This document shows, in pieces, positions 22,220 to 30,621 of a DNA stretch of 64,000 bases (position 1 is the first letter of the stretch; every line of letters starts with the position of its first letter). This DNA comes from Egibacter sp. (GTDB lineage Bacteria > Actinomycetota > Nitriliruptoria > Euzebyales > Egibacteraceae): contig PWFH01000053.1 of the NCBI GenBank assembly GCA_003553795.1, positions 1-64,000 on the forward strand, in the 5' to 3' direction. The position numbers and the translations under genes were made by a program. Under the pieces are notes generated by a model that was not told where the DNA came from, made no database searches, and saw nothing but the letters and a program-made list of their open reading frames with translations.

Positions 22220-22576
22220 GTGACGTCGCAAGCCCAGGTCGTGCAACGACTGCGGCGCAGCAGCGAGATCCGACACGTGCTCGGTCAGCGACGGCGCTGG
22301 CATGGTGAGCACGTCGATGTCCATCTCGGTGACCGCGGTGAGGGCGAGCCCCGCGTCGCCGTCGTCGCGGGAAAGCGTGTCGGGTCCGCGGTGGAACGCA
22401 ATCGCGCGAAGCGGCGCCTACGGGCGGCGGCTGCGACGACCGACCCTCCGGCCGGCCGCGACGCCGTGCTCATCGCCCGGCCCAGCTCCGTCACCGCCCC
22501 ATTCAGCGCCCTCTGCCGCGAGGTCGAGCGGATCGAGGGAGCACTGCCAACGCGGGGGGTACGACGTCATGGCTGA
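22220..22576 (+). CDS. rnpA: Ribonuclease P protein component
   Basis: A 118-residue basic protein that binds the RNase P RNA and helps mature tRNA 5' ends. The signature [18 protein letters not shown] at 53-70 matches the RNR motif of the family, and the N-terminal [11 protein letters not shown] is typical. The GTG start at 22220 lies 16 bases after rpmH. Its 3' end overlaps yidD by 8 bases. Confidence 0.93.
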   Translation: MTSQAQVVQRLRRSSEIRHVLGQRRRWHGEHVDVHLGDRGEGEPRVAVVAGKRVGSAVERNRAKRRLRAAAATTDPPAGRDAVLIARPSSVTAPFSALCREVERIEGALPTRGVRRHG

Positions 22577-22844
22577 GCGCGGGGAGGCGGCCGGCCCTGT
22601 GGCGCGCCTGCTGCAGGCGCTCGTGTGGGGCTACCAGGCGATTCCGCGGCCCGGTCCGCCGCGTTGCCGGTTCGCGCCGACGTGCTCCTCCTATGCCCAC
22701 GTGGCGCTCGGCCGACATGGCGCCCTGCGCGGCGGGTGGCTCGCCGTGAGGCGCCTCGCGCGCTGCCACCCCTTCAACCCCGGGGGCGTCGACCACGTCC
22801 CGCCCGCGCGGGCGTCATCACCTGAGAAGGAGCCGCAATCGTGA
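22569..22844 (+). CDS. yidD: YidD membrane-protein insertion efficiency factor
   Basis: A 91-residue protein with the whole family signature: [19 protein letters not shown] and [15 protein letters not shown], containing the three conserved cysteines. A short amphipathic N-terminus ([15 protein letters not shown]) probably rests on the inner membrane. It is thought to assist insertion by YidC. The start lies inside the end of rnpA, and its stop overlaps the GTG of yidC. Confidence 0.95.
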   Translation: MAERGEAAGPVARLLQALVWGYQAIPRPGPPRCRFAPTCSSYAHVALGRHGALRGGWLAVRRLARCHPFNPGGVDHVPPARASSPEKEPQS

Positions 22845-23590
22845 GCACGCTCGTCGAACTCGGTGGCAGCTTCATCGATGCCCTCGGTGTCGTCCTTCGG
22901 TTCTTCCACGACTCGGTGGCGGGCTTCGCAGGTGCGTACGCGTGGGCGCTCGCGATCATCATGCTCACCGTGGTCGTGCGCATCATCCTGCTGCCGCTGA
23001 CCATCAAGCAGGTCAACTCGATGCGCGGGATGCAGAAGATCCAGCCCGAGATCAAGAAGCTCCAGAACAAGTACAAGGTCGACAAGGGCCTGATGAAGAC
23101 CGACCCGGAGAAGTACCGGGCGCAGCGCCAGCGGCAGCAAGAGGCGATGATGGGCCTCTACAAGGAGCACAACGTCAACCCCATGGGGGGTTGCCTGCCG
23201 CTGCTCGCCCAGGCGCCGATCTTCCTCGCGCTCTTCCGGCTGCTGTTCACCGACCGCATCCCTGAGCTCGACACCGCGCGCTTCTTCTTCATCGACAGCC
23301 TCGCGGCCCTGCCGATGCAGGCCGGCTGGGGGGCGTTCATCCTCATCGTGCTCATGGCCGCCACGACGTACTACCAACAGCGGCAGATGATGGCCAAGAA
23401 CCCCGCATCGGCCCAGATGCCCCAGCAGAAGGTCCTGCTCTACGTGCTGCCGATCATGCTGTTCGTGGTCTCCTTCAACATCCCGGTCGGGGTGCTGATC
23501 TACTGGGTGACGACGAACGGCTGGACGATCGGGCAGCAGTTCGTGATGTTCCGCAATGTCGAGGTCGAGACGGAGAAGCCGAAGGCGTGA
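22841..23590 (+). CDS. yidC: YidC/Oxa1 membrane protein insertase
   Basis: A 249-residue insertase that inserts and folds membrane proteins with or without SecYEG. Five hydrophobic segments are visible; the conserved groove arginine is in [13 protein letters not shown] (about residue 46), and the charged coiled hairpin [15 protein letters not shown] precedes [18 protein letters not shown]. The GTG start has an excellent ribosome-binding site (AGAAGGAG, 8 bases upstream) and overlaps yidD. The stop overlaps khpB as GTGA. Confidence 0.96.
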   Translation: MSTLVELGGSFIDALGVVLRFFHDSVAGFAGAYAWALAIIMLTVVVRIILLPLTIKQVNSMRGMQKIQPEIKKLQNKYKVDKGLMKTDPEKYRAQRQRQQEAMMGLYKEHNVNPMGGCLPLLAQAPIFLALFRLLFTDRIPELDTARFFFIDSLAALPMQAGWGAFILIVLMAATTYYQQRQMMAKNPASAQMPQQKVLLYVLPIMLFVVSFNIPVGVLIYWVTTNGWTIGQQFVMFRNVEVETEKPKA

Positions 23591-24531
23591 GCGAGAACAA
23601 GCGCGGCACCGTGGCCCGGAGCGTGGAGGCTCGTGGCACCACCGTCGTGCAGGCCATCGCGACGGGGGCTGCGACGCTCGGTGTGAAGCCATCGCAGGTG
23701 CGCGCGGAGGTGGTCGAGCCCCCCAAGCGCAGTCTGCTCACGGGAACGCGGCCAGCGCGCGTTCGCGTGTGGATCGAGGAGGTCCACCCACCGTCCGCCC
23801 CGCCCTCCGCGGGCGAGCGCCCACCGGCGACGCCGGGCGCTACCGGTGAGGCCGACACCGCCGGGGGGCCGGAGCATCCGGTGGTGGGCGAGGCGGAGCC
23901 TTCGCGCGACGCGTCGGCCGGGGCACGAGCGAGCACCGGCGCTACCACGCCAGACGATCATTCCGATTCCACTCCGATGGAGGAGGCACCCGTGACGGAG
24001 ACCAATGCCGAGGCGACCCAGCCCGTGGAGGGCGAGGAGGAGCGCGAGCTCACACCCCAGGAGCGACTCGACCAACTCGATGAGGAGGCCGAGATCGCTG
24101 CGGACTTCGTGGAGGGGATGCTCGACCTGCTCTCCCTTCCCGGCGACATCGAGATTGTCGTCCGGGAGGAGCAGGCGCTCGTCAACATCAACGAGGTCGG
24201 CAGCGGGCTGCTCATCGGACGGCGTGGGGCCACGCTCGACGCCCTCCAGGAGCTCGTCCGTTGCGCCACGCAGCGCAAGACCGAACGGCGGTCGCACGTC
24301 CGGGTGGACGTCGAGGGCTACCGCGAGCGGCAGCTCGAGAAGCTCCGGGAGAAGTGCCGCGACGCGATCGCCGAGGTTCGCGAGCACGGGGAGCCGGTGC
24401 GCCTCGAGCCGATGGACCCGTACGAGCGCAAGATGATGCATGACGTCGTCGCGAAGGCCGGCGGGGTGACGTCGACGAGTGAGGGCAACGAGCCGCGTCG
24501 GCGGGTCGTCATCCATCCCGCTGAGGACTGA
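23587..24531 (+). CDS. khpB: KhpB/Jag RNA-binding protein
   Basis: A 314-residue protein with three parts: a Jag_N domain (1-60, with PPKRSLLTG), a Pro/Ala/Glu-rich linker of about 90 residues that is longer than in most relatives, and KH plus R3H RNA-binding domains (GSGLLIGRRGATLDALQELV; DVEGYRERQ ... RVVIHPAED). The family binds many transcripts and affects elongation and division; in pneumococcus it acts with the elongasome. The GTG start overlaps yidC. Confidence 0.92.
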   Translation: MSENKRGTVARSVEARGTTVVQAIATGAATLGVKPSQVRAEVVEPPKRSLLTGTRPARVRVWIEEVHPPSAPPSAGERPPATPGATGEADTAGGPEHPVVGEAEPSRDASAGARASTGATTPDDHSDSTPMEEAPVTETNAEATQPVEGEEERELTPQERLDQLDEEAEIAADFVEGMLDLLSLPGDIEIVVREEQALVNINEVGSGLLIGRRGATLDALQELVRCATQRKTERRSHVRVDVEGYRERQLEKLREKCRDAIAEVREHGEPVRLEPMDPYERKMMHDVVAKAGGVTSTSEGNEPRRRVVIHPAED

Positions 24532-24768
24532 TGTCCGCAGGACGCGGGTCGCCGTGACGCGGCCCGCGAAGGGGCGCGCCCGGGGCGGGGACCGTGGGCG
24601 GGGTGATCCTGTCCCCAGAGCCGGCTCGCCGGCGCGAGGTCGGCGCCTGGCGCCCGCCGCCGATCAGGCCCCGTGGCACCGAGCGCTGCCCCCTGGCTCG
24701 GGGGCGGGCGCGCGCAGACCGGGGGTCAGCGCAGCGGCGGCGGGGCCGGCGCAGGGAAGGCGCTCGTG
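24532..24768. other. Gap between khpB and rsmG
   Basis: A 237-bp, extremely GC-rich stretch with several short inverted repeats and one copy of TGTCCCCAG (24610-24618), the arm of the palindrome at 10011-10040. I see no gene here. The rsmG frame stays open back to 24673, so a longer rsmG start is possible but not supported by homology. Confidence 0.5.
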
Positions 24769-25428
24769 ATGGACCCCGCGCAGCGATCACTGCTGGGGCG
24801 CTACGCACGTCTCCTTGCCGACGCCCCGCATAACCTCCTCTCCCCTGCCGACCGCGAACGGGTGTGGGAGCGGCACATCGCGGAGGCAGCGCATGTCGCC
24901 GGACGGCTGGGGAGCCTCGGCCAGGAGCGGTGGATCGACGTCGGCACCGGTGGGGGGCTCCCGGGGCTCGTCGTGGCGGTCATGCGACCTCGCGCCGAGG
25001 TCGTGCTCCTCGACGCCACGAGGAAGAAGACCGATGCCGTCGCCCGCTTCATCGAGGCCTTGGACGTCCCGAACGCCTCGACGGTGACCGGTCGTGCCGA
25101 GGAGCTCGCGCGGCAGGCGAGCCACCGCGGGGCCTTCGACGGAGCCCTCGCACGCGCCGTGGGGTCCATCACCGTGAGCGTCGAGCTCACTCGGGGGTTC
25201 GTCCGCGACGGAGGGGCGATCGTCGTCGTGCGAGGTGAGGACGGTCCGCGCTGCGTCGACATCGTGGAGCGGTTCGCCGGCAGCCTCGGTGTCCGTGACG
25301 TCCACGCCGAGGCCGTGCCTCACGCCGCCCGGACGACCTGGCTTGTTAGGATGCGGGCCGAGGGATCCGTCCCACGGTGGCTCCCAAGGGCCAATGGCAT
25401 CCCCCGCAGCCGTCCGCTCGAGGGCTGA
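24769..25428 (+). CDS. rsmG: 16S rRNA (guanine527-N7)-methyltransferase
   Basis: A 219-residue SAM-dependent methyltransferase that modifies G527 of 16S rRNA. The family features are present: NLLSPADRERVWERHIAEA, the SAM loop DVGTGGGLPG (57-66), and LLDATRKKTDAVARF. The ATG at 24769 directly follows an in-frame GTG (24766); GGAAGG lies 8 bases before the ATG. The position between khpB and parA is standard. Confidence 0.95.
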   Translation: MDPAQRSLLGRYARLLADAPHNLLSPADRERVWERHIAEAAHVAGRLGSLGQERWIDVGTGGGLPGLVVAVMRPRAEVVLLDATRKKTDAVARFIEALDVPNASTVTGRAEELARQASHRGAFDGALARAVGSITVSVELTRGFVRDGGAIVVVRGEDGPRCVDIVERFAGSLGVRDVHAEAVPHAARTTWLVRMRAEGSVPRWLPRANGIPRSRPLEG

Positions 25429-25476
25429 GGCGCGGCGATAGGGGGCGGGCGCTGAGGCTCGGGTGCTGCGCAGCAG

Positions 25477-25492
25477 TGTTTCACGTGGAACA
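25477..25492. promoter_or_regulatory. parS centromere site 1
   Basis: TGTTTCACGTGGAACA differs at one position from the consensus TGTTTCACGTGAAACA. It is 70 bp before parA. ParB loads here as a clamp. Confidence 0.93.
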
Positions 25493-25511
25493 CCGGCCGA
25501 GATGCGGGGCG

Positions 25512-25527
25512 TGTTTCACGTGAAACC
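25512..25527. promoter_or_regulatory. parS centromere site 2
   Basis: TGTTTCACGTGAAACC matches the parS consensus except for its last base. It starts 35 bp after site 1, so two ParB clamps could load side by side, next to the parA start region. Confidence 0.93.
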
Positions 25528-25561
25528 CCGTCCACATCCGTGACGGAGGAATGAGGGCTGC

Positions 25562-26416
25562 ATGGAGAGCGATGGCTTCGTCGACTCGGGTGACACCCCT
25601 GTCGCCGGCGCGGAGGCCAAGGTCATCACGATCGCGAACCAGAAGGGCGGGGTTGGCAAGACGACGACGGCGGTGAGCCTGGCTGCTGCGCTGGCCCAAC
25701 TGCCGCGGCGGGTACTGCTCATCGACCTCGATCCTCAGGGCAATGCGAGCTCCGGGGTGGGGATCCGCGCCCATGACGCGGCCCTCACCGTGTACGACAT
25801 CCTGCTCGATGACGTGCCGATGGAGGATGTCGTCGAGCCGACGGCCCTGCGCAATCTCTTCCTCGTGCCCTCGAACATCGACCTCGCCGGCGCGGAGATC
25901 GAGCTCGTGAGCGCCTTCAACCGCGAGCAGAAGCTCCGTCACGCCGTGGCCTCGGTGCGCGAGGACTTCGATCTCATCATCGTCGACTGCCCACCAAGCC
26001 TTGGCCTGCTCACCGTCAATGCCCTGACTGCTGCCGATGGCGTCCTCGTCCCGATCCAGTGCGAGTACTACGCCCTCGAGGGCCTCGGAGCCCTGCACCA
26101 GAACGCGGAGCTCATCCGGAGCAACCTCAACCCCAACCTCGACCTCACGGGGTACGTGCTCACGATGTACGACGGCAGGACGAGGCTCAGTGACCAGGTG
26201 GTGCACGAGGTGATCGAGTACTTCGGCGATCGGGTCTTCCACACGCGGATCCCCAGGTCGGTGCGCCTTGCCGAGGCGCCCTCGTACGGTCAGCCGATCA
26301 CGGTGTTCGATCCCGGGAGCCGGGGGTCGGTGGCCTACCACCGACTCGCCCGGGAGCTCGTCGATCGACTCGACCGAGCCGAGCACGTCACGCGAGCAGG
26401 AGGGGACCCGTCATGA
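25562..26416 (+). CDS. parA: Chromosome partitioning ATPase ParA/Soj
   Basis: A 284-residue deviant Walker ATPase that forms DNA-bound gradients to pull ParB-parS complexes apart. The Walker A is KGGVGKT (28-34) with both the signature Lys28 and the P-loop Lys33, followed by LLIDLDPQGNASSG and the later IIVDCPPSLGLLT. ATG 25562 is used; the first 18 residues before VITIANQKGG are an acidic extension. Two parS sites lie upstream, and the stop overlaps parB as ATGA. Confidence 0.97.
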   Translation: MESDGFVDSGDTPVAGAEAKVITIANQKGGVGKTTTAVSLAAALAQLPRRVLLIDLDPQGNASSGVGIRAHDAALTVYDILLDDVPMEDVVEPTALRNLFLVPSNIDLAGAEIELVSAFNREQKLRHAVASVREDFDLIIVDCPPSLGLLTVNALTAADGVLVPIQCEYYALEGLGALHQNAELIRSNLNPNLDLTGYVLTMYDGRTRLSDQVVHEVIEYFGDRVFHTRIPRSVRLAEAPSYGQPITVFDPGSRGSVAYHRLARELVDRLDRAEHVTRAGGDPS

Positions 26417-27309
26417 CGCGTCACGCCGGACTCGGCCGGGGCCTCGATGCCCTCATTCCGGCCGCCGCCCAAGGTCAGTCCGGACTCAAGCGGATCCGCC
26501 TGAGTCAGATCTCGAGCAATCCCCGCCAGCCGCGGGGGGACTTCGATGACGCTGCGATGGAAGAGCTCGCGAACAGCCTGCGCCAGGTCGGCATGCTCCA
26601 GCCGGTGCTCGTGCGTGCTGCGGGCGAGCACCGCTTCGAGCTCATCGCGGGAGAGCGACGGACGCGGGCTGCCCGGCTCGCGGGCCTCGACGAGATCCCT
26701 GCGATCGTCCGCGAGACCGACGACGCCTCGCTGCTGACCGAAGCGCTGGTGGAGAACATCCACCGCACGGACCTCAACCCGCTCGAGGAGGCCGCCGCCT
26801 ACCAGCAGCTGCTCGACGACTTCGGCCTGACGCACGACCAGCTCGCAGAACGTCTCGGTCGGTCGCGACCGGCGATCACGAACGCCCTGCGGCTGCTCGC
26901 GCTGCCGCCGGAGCTGCAGCAGCGCGTGGCGACGGGCGCCTTGCGCTCCGGCCACGCGCGCGCACTGCTCGCGCTTGGGGATCCCAAGGAGCAGGAGCGC
27001 CTCGCGCAGCGCGTCGTCTCGGAGGGTCTGAGCGTGCGGGCGACCGAGGAGCTCGTCCGCACGTTCCTCGCGGAGGATGAGGAGGAAGACGACGGGGACG
27101 GGGTCCCCGCCCCCGCGCCGCCCAAGCCCCGACCGCTCGCCCACGTCGAGCGTCGGCTGAGCGACGTGCTCGCGACGAAGGTCGCGGTACAGGGCGACGC
27201 CGACCGCGGCCGGCTGCTCATCGAGTTCTCCGGCGCGGAGGATCTCGAGCGACTCCTCGGGATCCTCAGTCGCGGCACCGGGGCATCGCTCATTGACGAA
27301 GGCCTCTGA
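26413..27309 (+). CDS. parB: Chromosome partitioning protein ParB
   Basis: A 298-residue parS-binding CTPase clamp. The CTP-binding motif GERRTRAARLAG starts at residue 80, and ENIHRTDLNPLEEA starts at 114. The HTH reads LTHDQLAERLGRSRPAITNALRLL. An acidic linker with EEEDDGDG separates these from a C-terminal dimerisation domain ending in GASLIDEGL. The ATG overlaps the parA stop, giving a classic two-gene operon next to its parS sites. Confidence 0.97.
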   Translation: MTRHAGLGRGLDALIPAAAQGQSGLKRIRLSQISSNPRQPRGDFDDAAMEELANSLRQVGMLQPVLVRAAGEHRFELIAGERRTRAARLAGLDEIPAIVRETDDASLLTEALVENIHRTDLNPLEEAAAYQQLLDDFGLTHDQLAERLGRSRPAITNALRLLALPPELQQRVATGALRSGHARALLALGDPKEQERLAQRVVSEGLSVRATEELVRTFLAEDEEEDDGDGVPAPAPPKPRPLAHVERRLSDVLATKVAVQGDADRGRLLIEFSGAEDLERLLGILSRGTGASLIDEGL

Positions 27310-27372
27310 CCTGCGACGACGCGATGAGCGGCGTTCTCCCGGCCGTTCTGCCCGGTCCTGAGGGTCCGGCTA

Positions 27373-27386
27373 CCCCCGTTCGGGGG
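27373..27386. terminator. Hairpin between convergent parB and ddl
   Basis: CCCCCG TT CGGGGG (27373-27386) is a perfect 6-bp GC stem with a minimal loop, located 64 bp after parB and 3 bp from the ddl stop. It could serve as a bidirectional terminator; no T-tract follows. Confidence 0.5.
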
Positions 27387-27389
27387 CGC

Positions 27390-28355
27390 TCAAGCGTCGA
27401 GGCCCGGTGAGGCGGCTCCGCCCCGGCGCTGCGTGAAGCCGACGAGGCGTTCGCAGAGCTCGCCGAAGGGGATGCCGGCCGCACTCGCGGCCATCGGCAC
27501 GAGGGAGGTCTCCGTCATCCCCGGGCACGTGTCGAGCTCGAGGATCGAGGGGGTGCCATCGTTGCCGACGATGAGGTCGGCCCGGGCGATGTCCCGACAT
27601 CCGGTGAGCTCCCACGCGGCCAAGGCGGCCTCCTCAGCCCGGGCGAGCGTTGCGTCGTCGAGCCTCGCGGGCGCGTAGAAGTCCGTAGCGCCGTAGGTGT
27701 AGCGCGCCGAGAAGTCGTAGCGCCCCACCTTCGGATGGATCTCCACGGCGGGGAGCGGCTCGCCGTCGAGGATCGTGATCGCGATCTCCGTGCCGCTCAC
27801 GAACTGCTCGACGACGACGACGTCGTGGTAGCTGAAGGCGGCGACGAGGGCCTCGTGGAGGCCGCCGGGCGAGTCGACGAAGCGCACGCCCATGCAGGCT
27901 CCGCCCTGGGACGGCTTGACGACCAGCGGTCCTGCGAGTCGCTGCCCGAAGGCCTCGAGCGCGGCGGCGCCGCCGAGATCGCGGATCGCGTCCGAGGCGA
28001 TCGTGACCCATGCCGGCGTGGGCACGTCCGCGCGGGCGCACATGCCCTTGAAGATCGCCTTGTCCCACGCGAGCGCGGAGGCGGTCGCACCAGGCCCGGT
28101 GTAGGGCACGTCGAGCAGCTCGAGGAGCGCCTGGACGGTGCCGTCCTCGCCGGCGCGTCCGTGCAGCGCGAGCACGACGGCGTCGAGGTCGCCCTGCCGC
28201 AGCCGTGGGACGAGCCCGCTGTCGAGATCGAGCTCGGCGACGTCGTAGCCCCGCGAGGACAGCGCCTCGGCGACTCGCCGACCCGACCTCAAGCTCACCT
28301 CACGCTCGAGGCTGAGGCCACCGGCCAGCACCGCGACATGGTGGGAACCCATCAT
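27390..28355 (-). CDS. ddl: D-alanine--D-alanine ligase (variant active-site motifs)
   Basis: A 321-residue ATP-grasp ligase that makes the terminal dipeptide of the peptidoglycan stem. ALHGRAGEDG (63-72), KPSQGGACMG (147-156) and LELDTCPGMTETSLVP (272-287) align with the family blocks. Two family residues differ: the usual GSS of the ATP-grasp loop reads GAC (Ala153, Cys154), and the Mg-binding Asn of ExNTxPGMT is Asp275. The overall fold is intact, so it is probably active with some change in metal or substrate handling. The start overlaps the aminotransferase stop by one base (alternative ATG 28352). It may instead be a related carboxylate-amine ligase. Confidence 0.85.
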   Translation of the reverse strand: MMGSHHVAVLAGGLSLEREVSLRSGRRVAEALSSRGYDVAELDLDSGLVPRLRQGDLDAVVLALHGRAGEDGTVQALLELLDVPYTGPGATASALAWDKAIFKGMCARADVPTPAWVTIASDAIRDLGGAAALEAFGQRLAGPLVVKPSQGGACMGVRFVDSPGGLHEALVAAFSYHDVVVVEQFVSGTEIAITILDGEPLPAVEIHPKVGRYDFSARYTYGATDFYAPARLDDATLARAEEAALAAWELTGCRDIARADLIVGNDGTPSILELDTCPGMTETSLVPMAASAAGIPFGELCERLVGFTQRRGGAASPGLDA

Positions 28356-29596
28356 CAGCCTCCGTAGATCGCGGATCGCAGCTCGAGCTCGGTGCGCAGG
28401 ACCTCGCCGAGGCGTCGCACGCCCTCCCTGATCCGGTCGGGAGGTGGGTAGCAGAAGGAGAGTCGCGCATGGTGTTGGCCGCCGCCGTCGGCGTAGAAGG
28501 CGCCCCCGGGGACGTAGGCCACGCGCGCGTTGAGGGCCTTGGCGAGCAGCTCACGTGCGTCGACGCCGTCGGGGAGTGCGAGCCAGACGAAGAACCCCCC
28601 GGTGGGGACCGTCCACGTCGCCTCGGCAGGCATCTCCGCGCTGAGCTCGGCGAGCATCGCGTCGCACCGCTCGCGGTAGAGCTCGCGGAAGGTCGCGATC
28701 TGCTCCTGCCAGGCCTGCGTGCGCAACCAGCGCTCGGCGACGAGCTGCGTGAGGTTGGACTGGCAGAGGTCGGCACCCTCCTTGAGCAGGACGAGCTTGT
28801 CACGGATCGGCCCTGCGGCGGCGACCCACCCCACCCGGATGCCCGAGGAGAAGACCTTCGAGAGCGTCCCGATGTAGATCGTCCGCTCCGGCGCGAGCTC
28901 GCGGAACGACGTCCGGAGCTCGGCCTTGAAGTCGAGGAGGCCGTAGGGGTTGTCCTCGATGATGAGGAGGTCCTCGGACTCGCAGAGCGCGGCGATCTCC
29001 TCGCGGCGCGCCACCGACAGGGAGCAGCCCGCAGGGTTCTGGTGATTGGGCACGGTGTAGAGGAACTTCGCCCGCCGACCCTCGCTGCGCAGCCGCTCGA
29101 GGTGCTCACCGAGTCGCGCGGGGATGAGGCCGTCCTCGTCCATGTCGACGTGGCGGATCTCGGCCTCGTAGGCGGAGAACGCTCCGATGGCGCCGACGTA
29201 GGAGGGGCCCTCGGCGAGCACGACGTCGCCAGGGTCGAGGAAGAGCTTGCCGAGGAGGTCGAGGCCCTGCTGTCCCCCCGTTGTCACGACGAGGTCGTCG
29301 GCGTGGCCGCTGATCCCCTCCGCCGCCATGACCTCGACGAGCTGCTCGCGCAGCCCGTCGTGGCCCTGTCCGCCGCCGTACTGCAGCGCGACGTTGCCAT
29401 CCTCGGCGATGACCCGCCGGGTGACCTCGGCGACGGCGTCATGGTCGAGTGCTCCGACGTAGGGCATCCCTCCTGCGAGGGAGACGACCTCGGGACGGTT
29501 GGCGACGGCGAAGAGGGCGCGGATCTCCGAGGCCGTCATGCCCTGAGTGCGGGTGGCGTACCGCGAGATGTACGGGTCGAGGCGGATCTCGCTCAA
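28355..29596 (-). CDS. PLP-dependent aminotransferase, class I/II (2-aminoadipate/MocR-like)
   Basis: A 413-residue fold-type I aminotransferase of the group that includes LysN and the catalytic domain of MocR regulators, without a GntR domain. Motifs include VSLAGGMPYV near the N-terminus, GGQQGLDLLGKLFLDPGD, NHQNPAG, and the PLP-lysine segment YIGTLSKVFSSGIRVGW. I chose the TTG at 29594-29596 because the conserved SEIRLDPYISRYATRTQ begins there and GGGAG lies 6 bases upstream; the frame continues upstream without homology. It is co-transcribed with ddl, which hints at an amino-acid supply role, but the substrate cannot be told. Confidence 0.87.
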   Translation of the reverse strand: MSEIRLDPYISRYATRTQGMTASEIRALFAVANRPEVVSLAGGMPYVGALDHDAVAEVTRRVIAEDGNVALQYGGGQGHDGLREQLVEVMAAEGISGHADDLVVTTGGQQGLDLLGKLFLDPGDVVLAEGPSYVGAIGAFSAYEAEIRHVDMDEDGLIPARLGEHLERLRSEGRRAKFLYTVPNHQNPAGCSLSVARREEIAALCESEDLLIIEDNPYGLLDFKAELRTSFRELAPERTIYIGTLSKVFSSGIRVGWVAAAGPIRDKLVLLKEGADLCQSNLTQLVAERWLRTQAWQEQIATFRELYRERCDAMLAELSAEMPAEATWTVPTGGFFVWLALPDGVDARELLAKALNARVAYVPGGAFYADGGGQHHARLSFCYPPPDRIREGVRRLGEVLRTELELRSAIYGG

Positions 29597-29732
29597 CGGT
29601 GACTCCCAGGTCGGTCGCGATCGCCCGAGGGTACACGCGCTGAGGGCTCGTGCCCCGCCCGACGGGGCAGCCACCTCCTACACTGGCCCGACACGCCCCG
29701 CCGACCCGTGCGGCCACACCAGGAGGTCACCG

Positions 29733-29900
29733 ATGGTCACGGCATCGACGGCCACCGACGCCTCGACGCTCGGCCCCCATCCCGTGCGGCGCGCGCTCCT
29801 CGCGCTGCTCCTCGGGGCGGCCCTCGGCCTCCTCGCCGCGCTCCTGCGGCCGCGGCCCGCCCCCGACCTCCGCCCCGCCGAGGAGCCCGGTCCGGTGTGA
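29733..29900 (+). CDS. 55-residue single-span membrane protein
   Basis: A short protein with one Leu/Ala-rich helix (about residues 19-38, RRALLALLLGAALGLLAALL) and a Pro-rich tail. The ribosome-binding site AGGAGG lies an ideal 6 bases before ATG, and a TACACT box (29679-29684) could be its -10 element. I recognise no family. It is divergent from the aminotransferase and 40 bp before the GNAT gene. Confidence 0.65.
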   Translation: MVTASTATDASTLGPHPVRRALLALLLGAALGLLAALLRPRPAPDLRPAEEPGPV

Positions 29901-29940
29901 CGCCCGGCTCGAGCATCGCGCCCCCGATCTGCGAGCGTCG

Positions 29941-30621
29941 ATGAGCCCGATGGTCCCCCGTCCGCGCCCCCTCACCCCCGAGGAGCTGCCCGAGCCTTGT
30001 CGCTCGTGCACCTACTGGGAGCTCGCAGACGGCACCCGCGGACCGGACGTGGCCGCGGTCGATGCCGAGGCGGCGCGTCGCGCGAAGGCCGACTGGTGGC
30101 AGGCCGCCTCCCGGCGGTGGCATCCCATCGCCCTCGGCGTCGGGGAGGAGCGGCTCGTCGCCTGGGCGCTCCTCGGCCCCCCGGGCGCCTTCCCCCGGGC
30201 GCTGGCGTTCGGCGTCAGCGCATCCGATGCCGCCGTGCTCGCCCAGCTCTGGCTCGCCGACGACGATGACGTCGAGGCCGCCGGAGCACTCGTCCGAGCC
30301 GCGGCCCTGCGCGCGGCCACCTGGCACCTGCGAGCCCTCGAGGCGGTCGTGGCGCACGGCCGCGCCGAGTCCTGCCATCCCCGCCTGGCCCTGCTCGCCT
30401 CGCTCGGCTTCCGTCCCGTCCGCCTCGGCGTGCGTCGCACGGTCCTGCGCCTCGACCTCCGACAGATGCCGGGAGTGCGCGAGCGGGTGCTCGGTGCGCT
30501 GCGGGAGACCGCACGGAGGGTCGCCCGCCCCGGTGAGGCGCCCACGTGGCCTACGTCGCCGACGGCGCCGCCTGCGGACCCTTGGCCTCGGCGCGGAGGA
30601 ACTGCTGGAGCGCGCGGGTGA
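29941..30621 (+). CDS. GNAT-family acetyltransferase-like protein (Rv3916c-type)
   Basis: A 226-residue protein beginning with a family-typical LPEPCRSCTYWE segment, a Cys pair followed by Trp-Glu. The remainder has a GNAT-like pattern (ERLVAWALLGPPGAFPRALAFGV; LLASLGFRPVRLGVRRTVLRLDL). Mycobacteria carry a similar gene between cwlM and parB, also convergent with cwlM. Substrate unknown. Its last 71 bases overlap the end of the cwlM-like gene on the other strand; the overlapping Pro/Arg-rich tail is probably not essential. Confidence 0.72.
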   Translation: MSPMVPRPRPLTPEELPEPCRSCTYWELADGTRGPDVAAVDAEAARRAKADWWQAASRRWHPIALGVGEERLVAWALLGPPGAFPRALAFGVSASDAAVLAQLWLADDDDVEAAGALVRAAALRAATWHLRALEAVVAHGRAESCHPRLALLASLGFRPVRLGVRRTVLRLDLRQMPGVRERVLGALRETARRVARPGEAPTWPTSPTAPPADPWPRRGGTAGARG

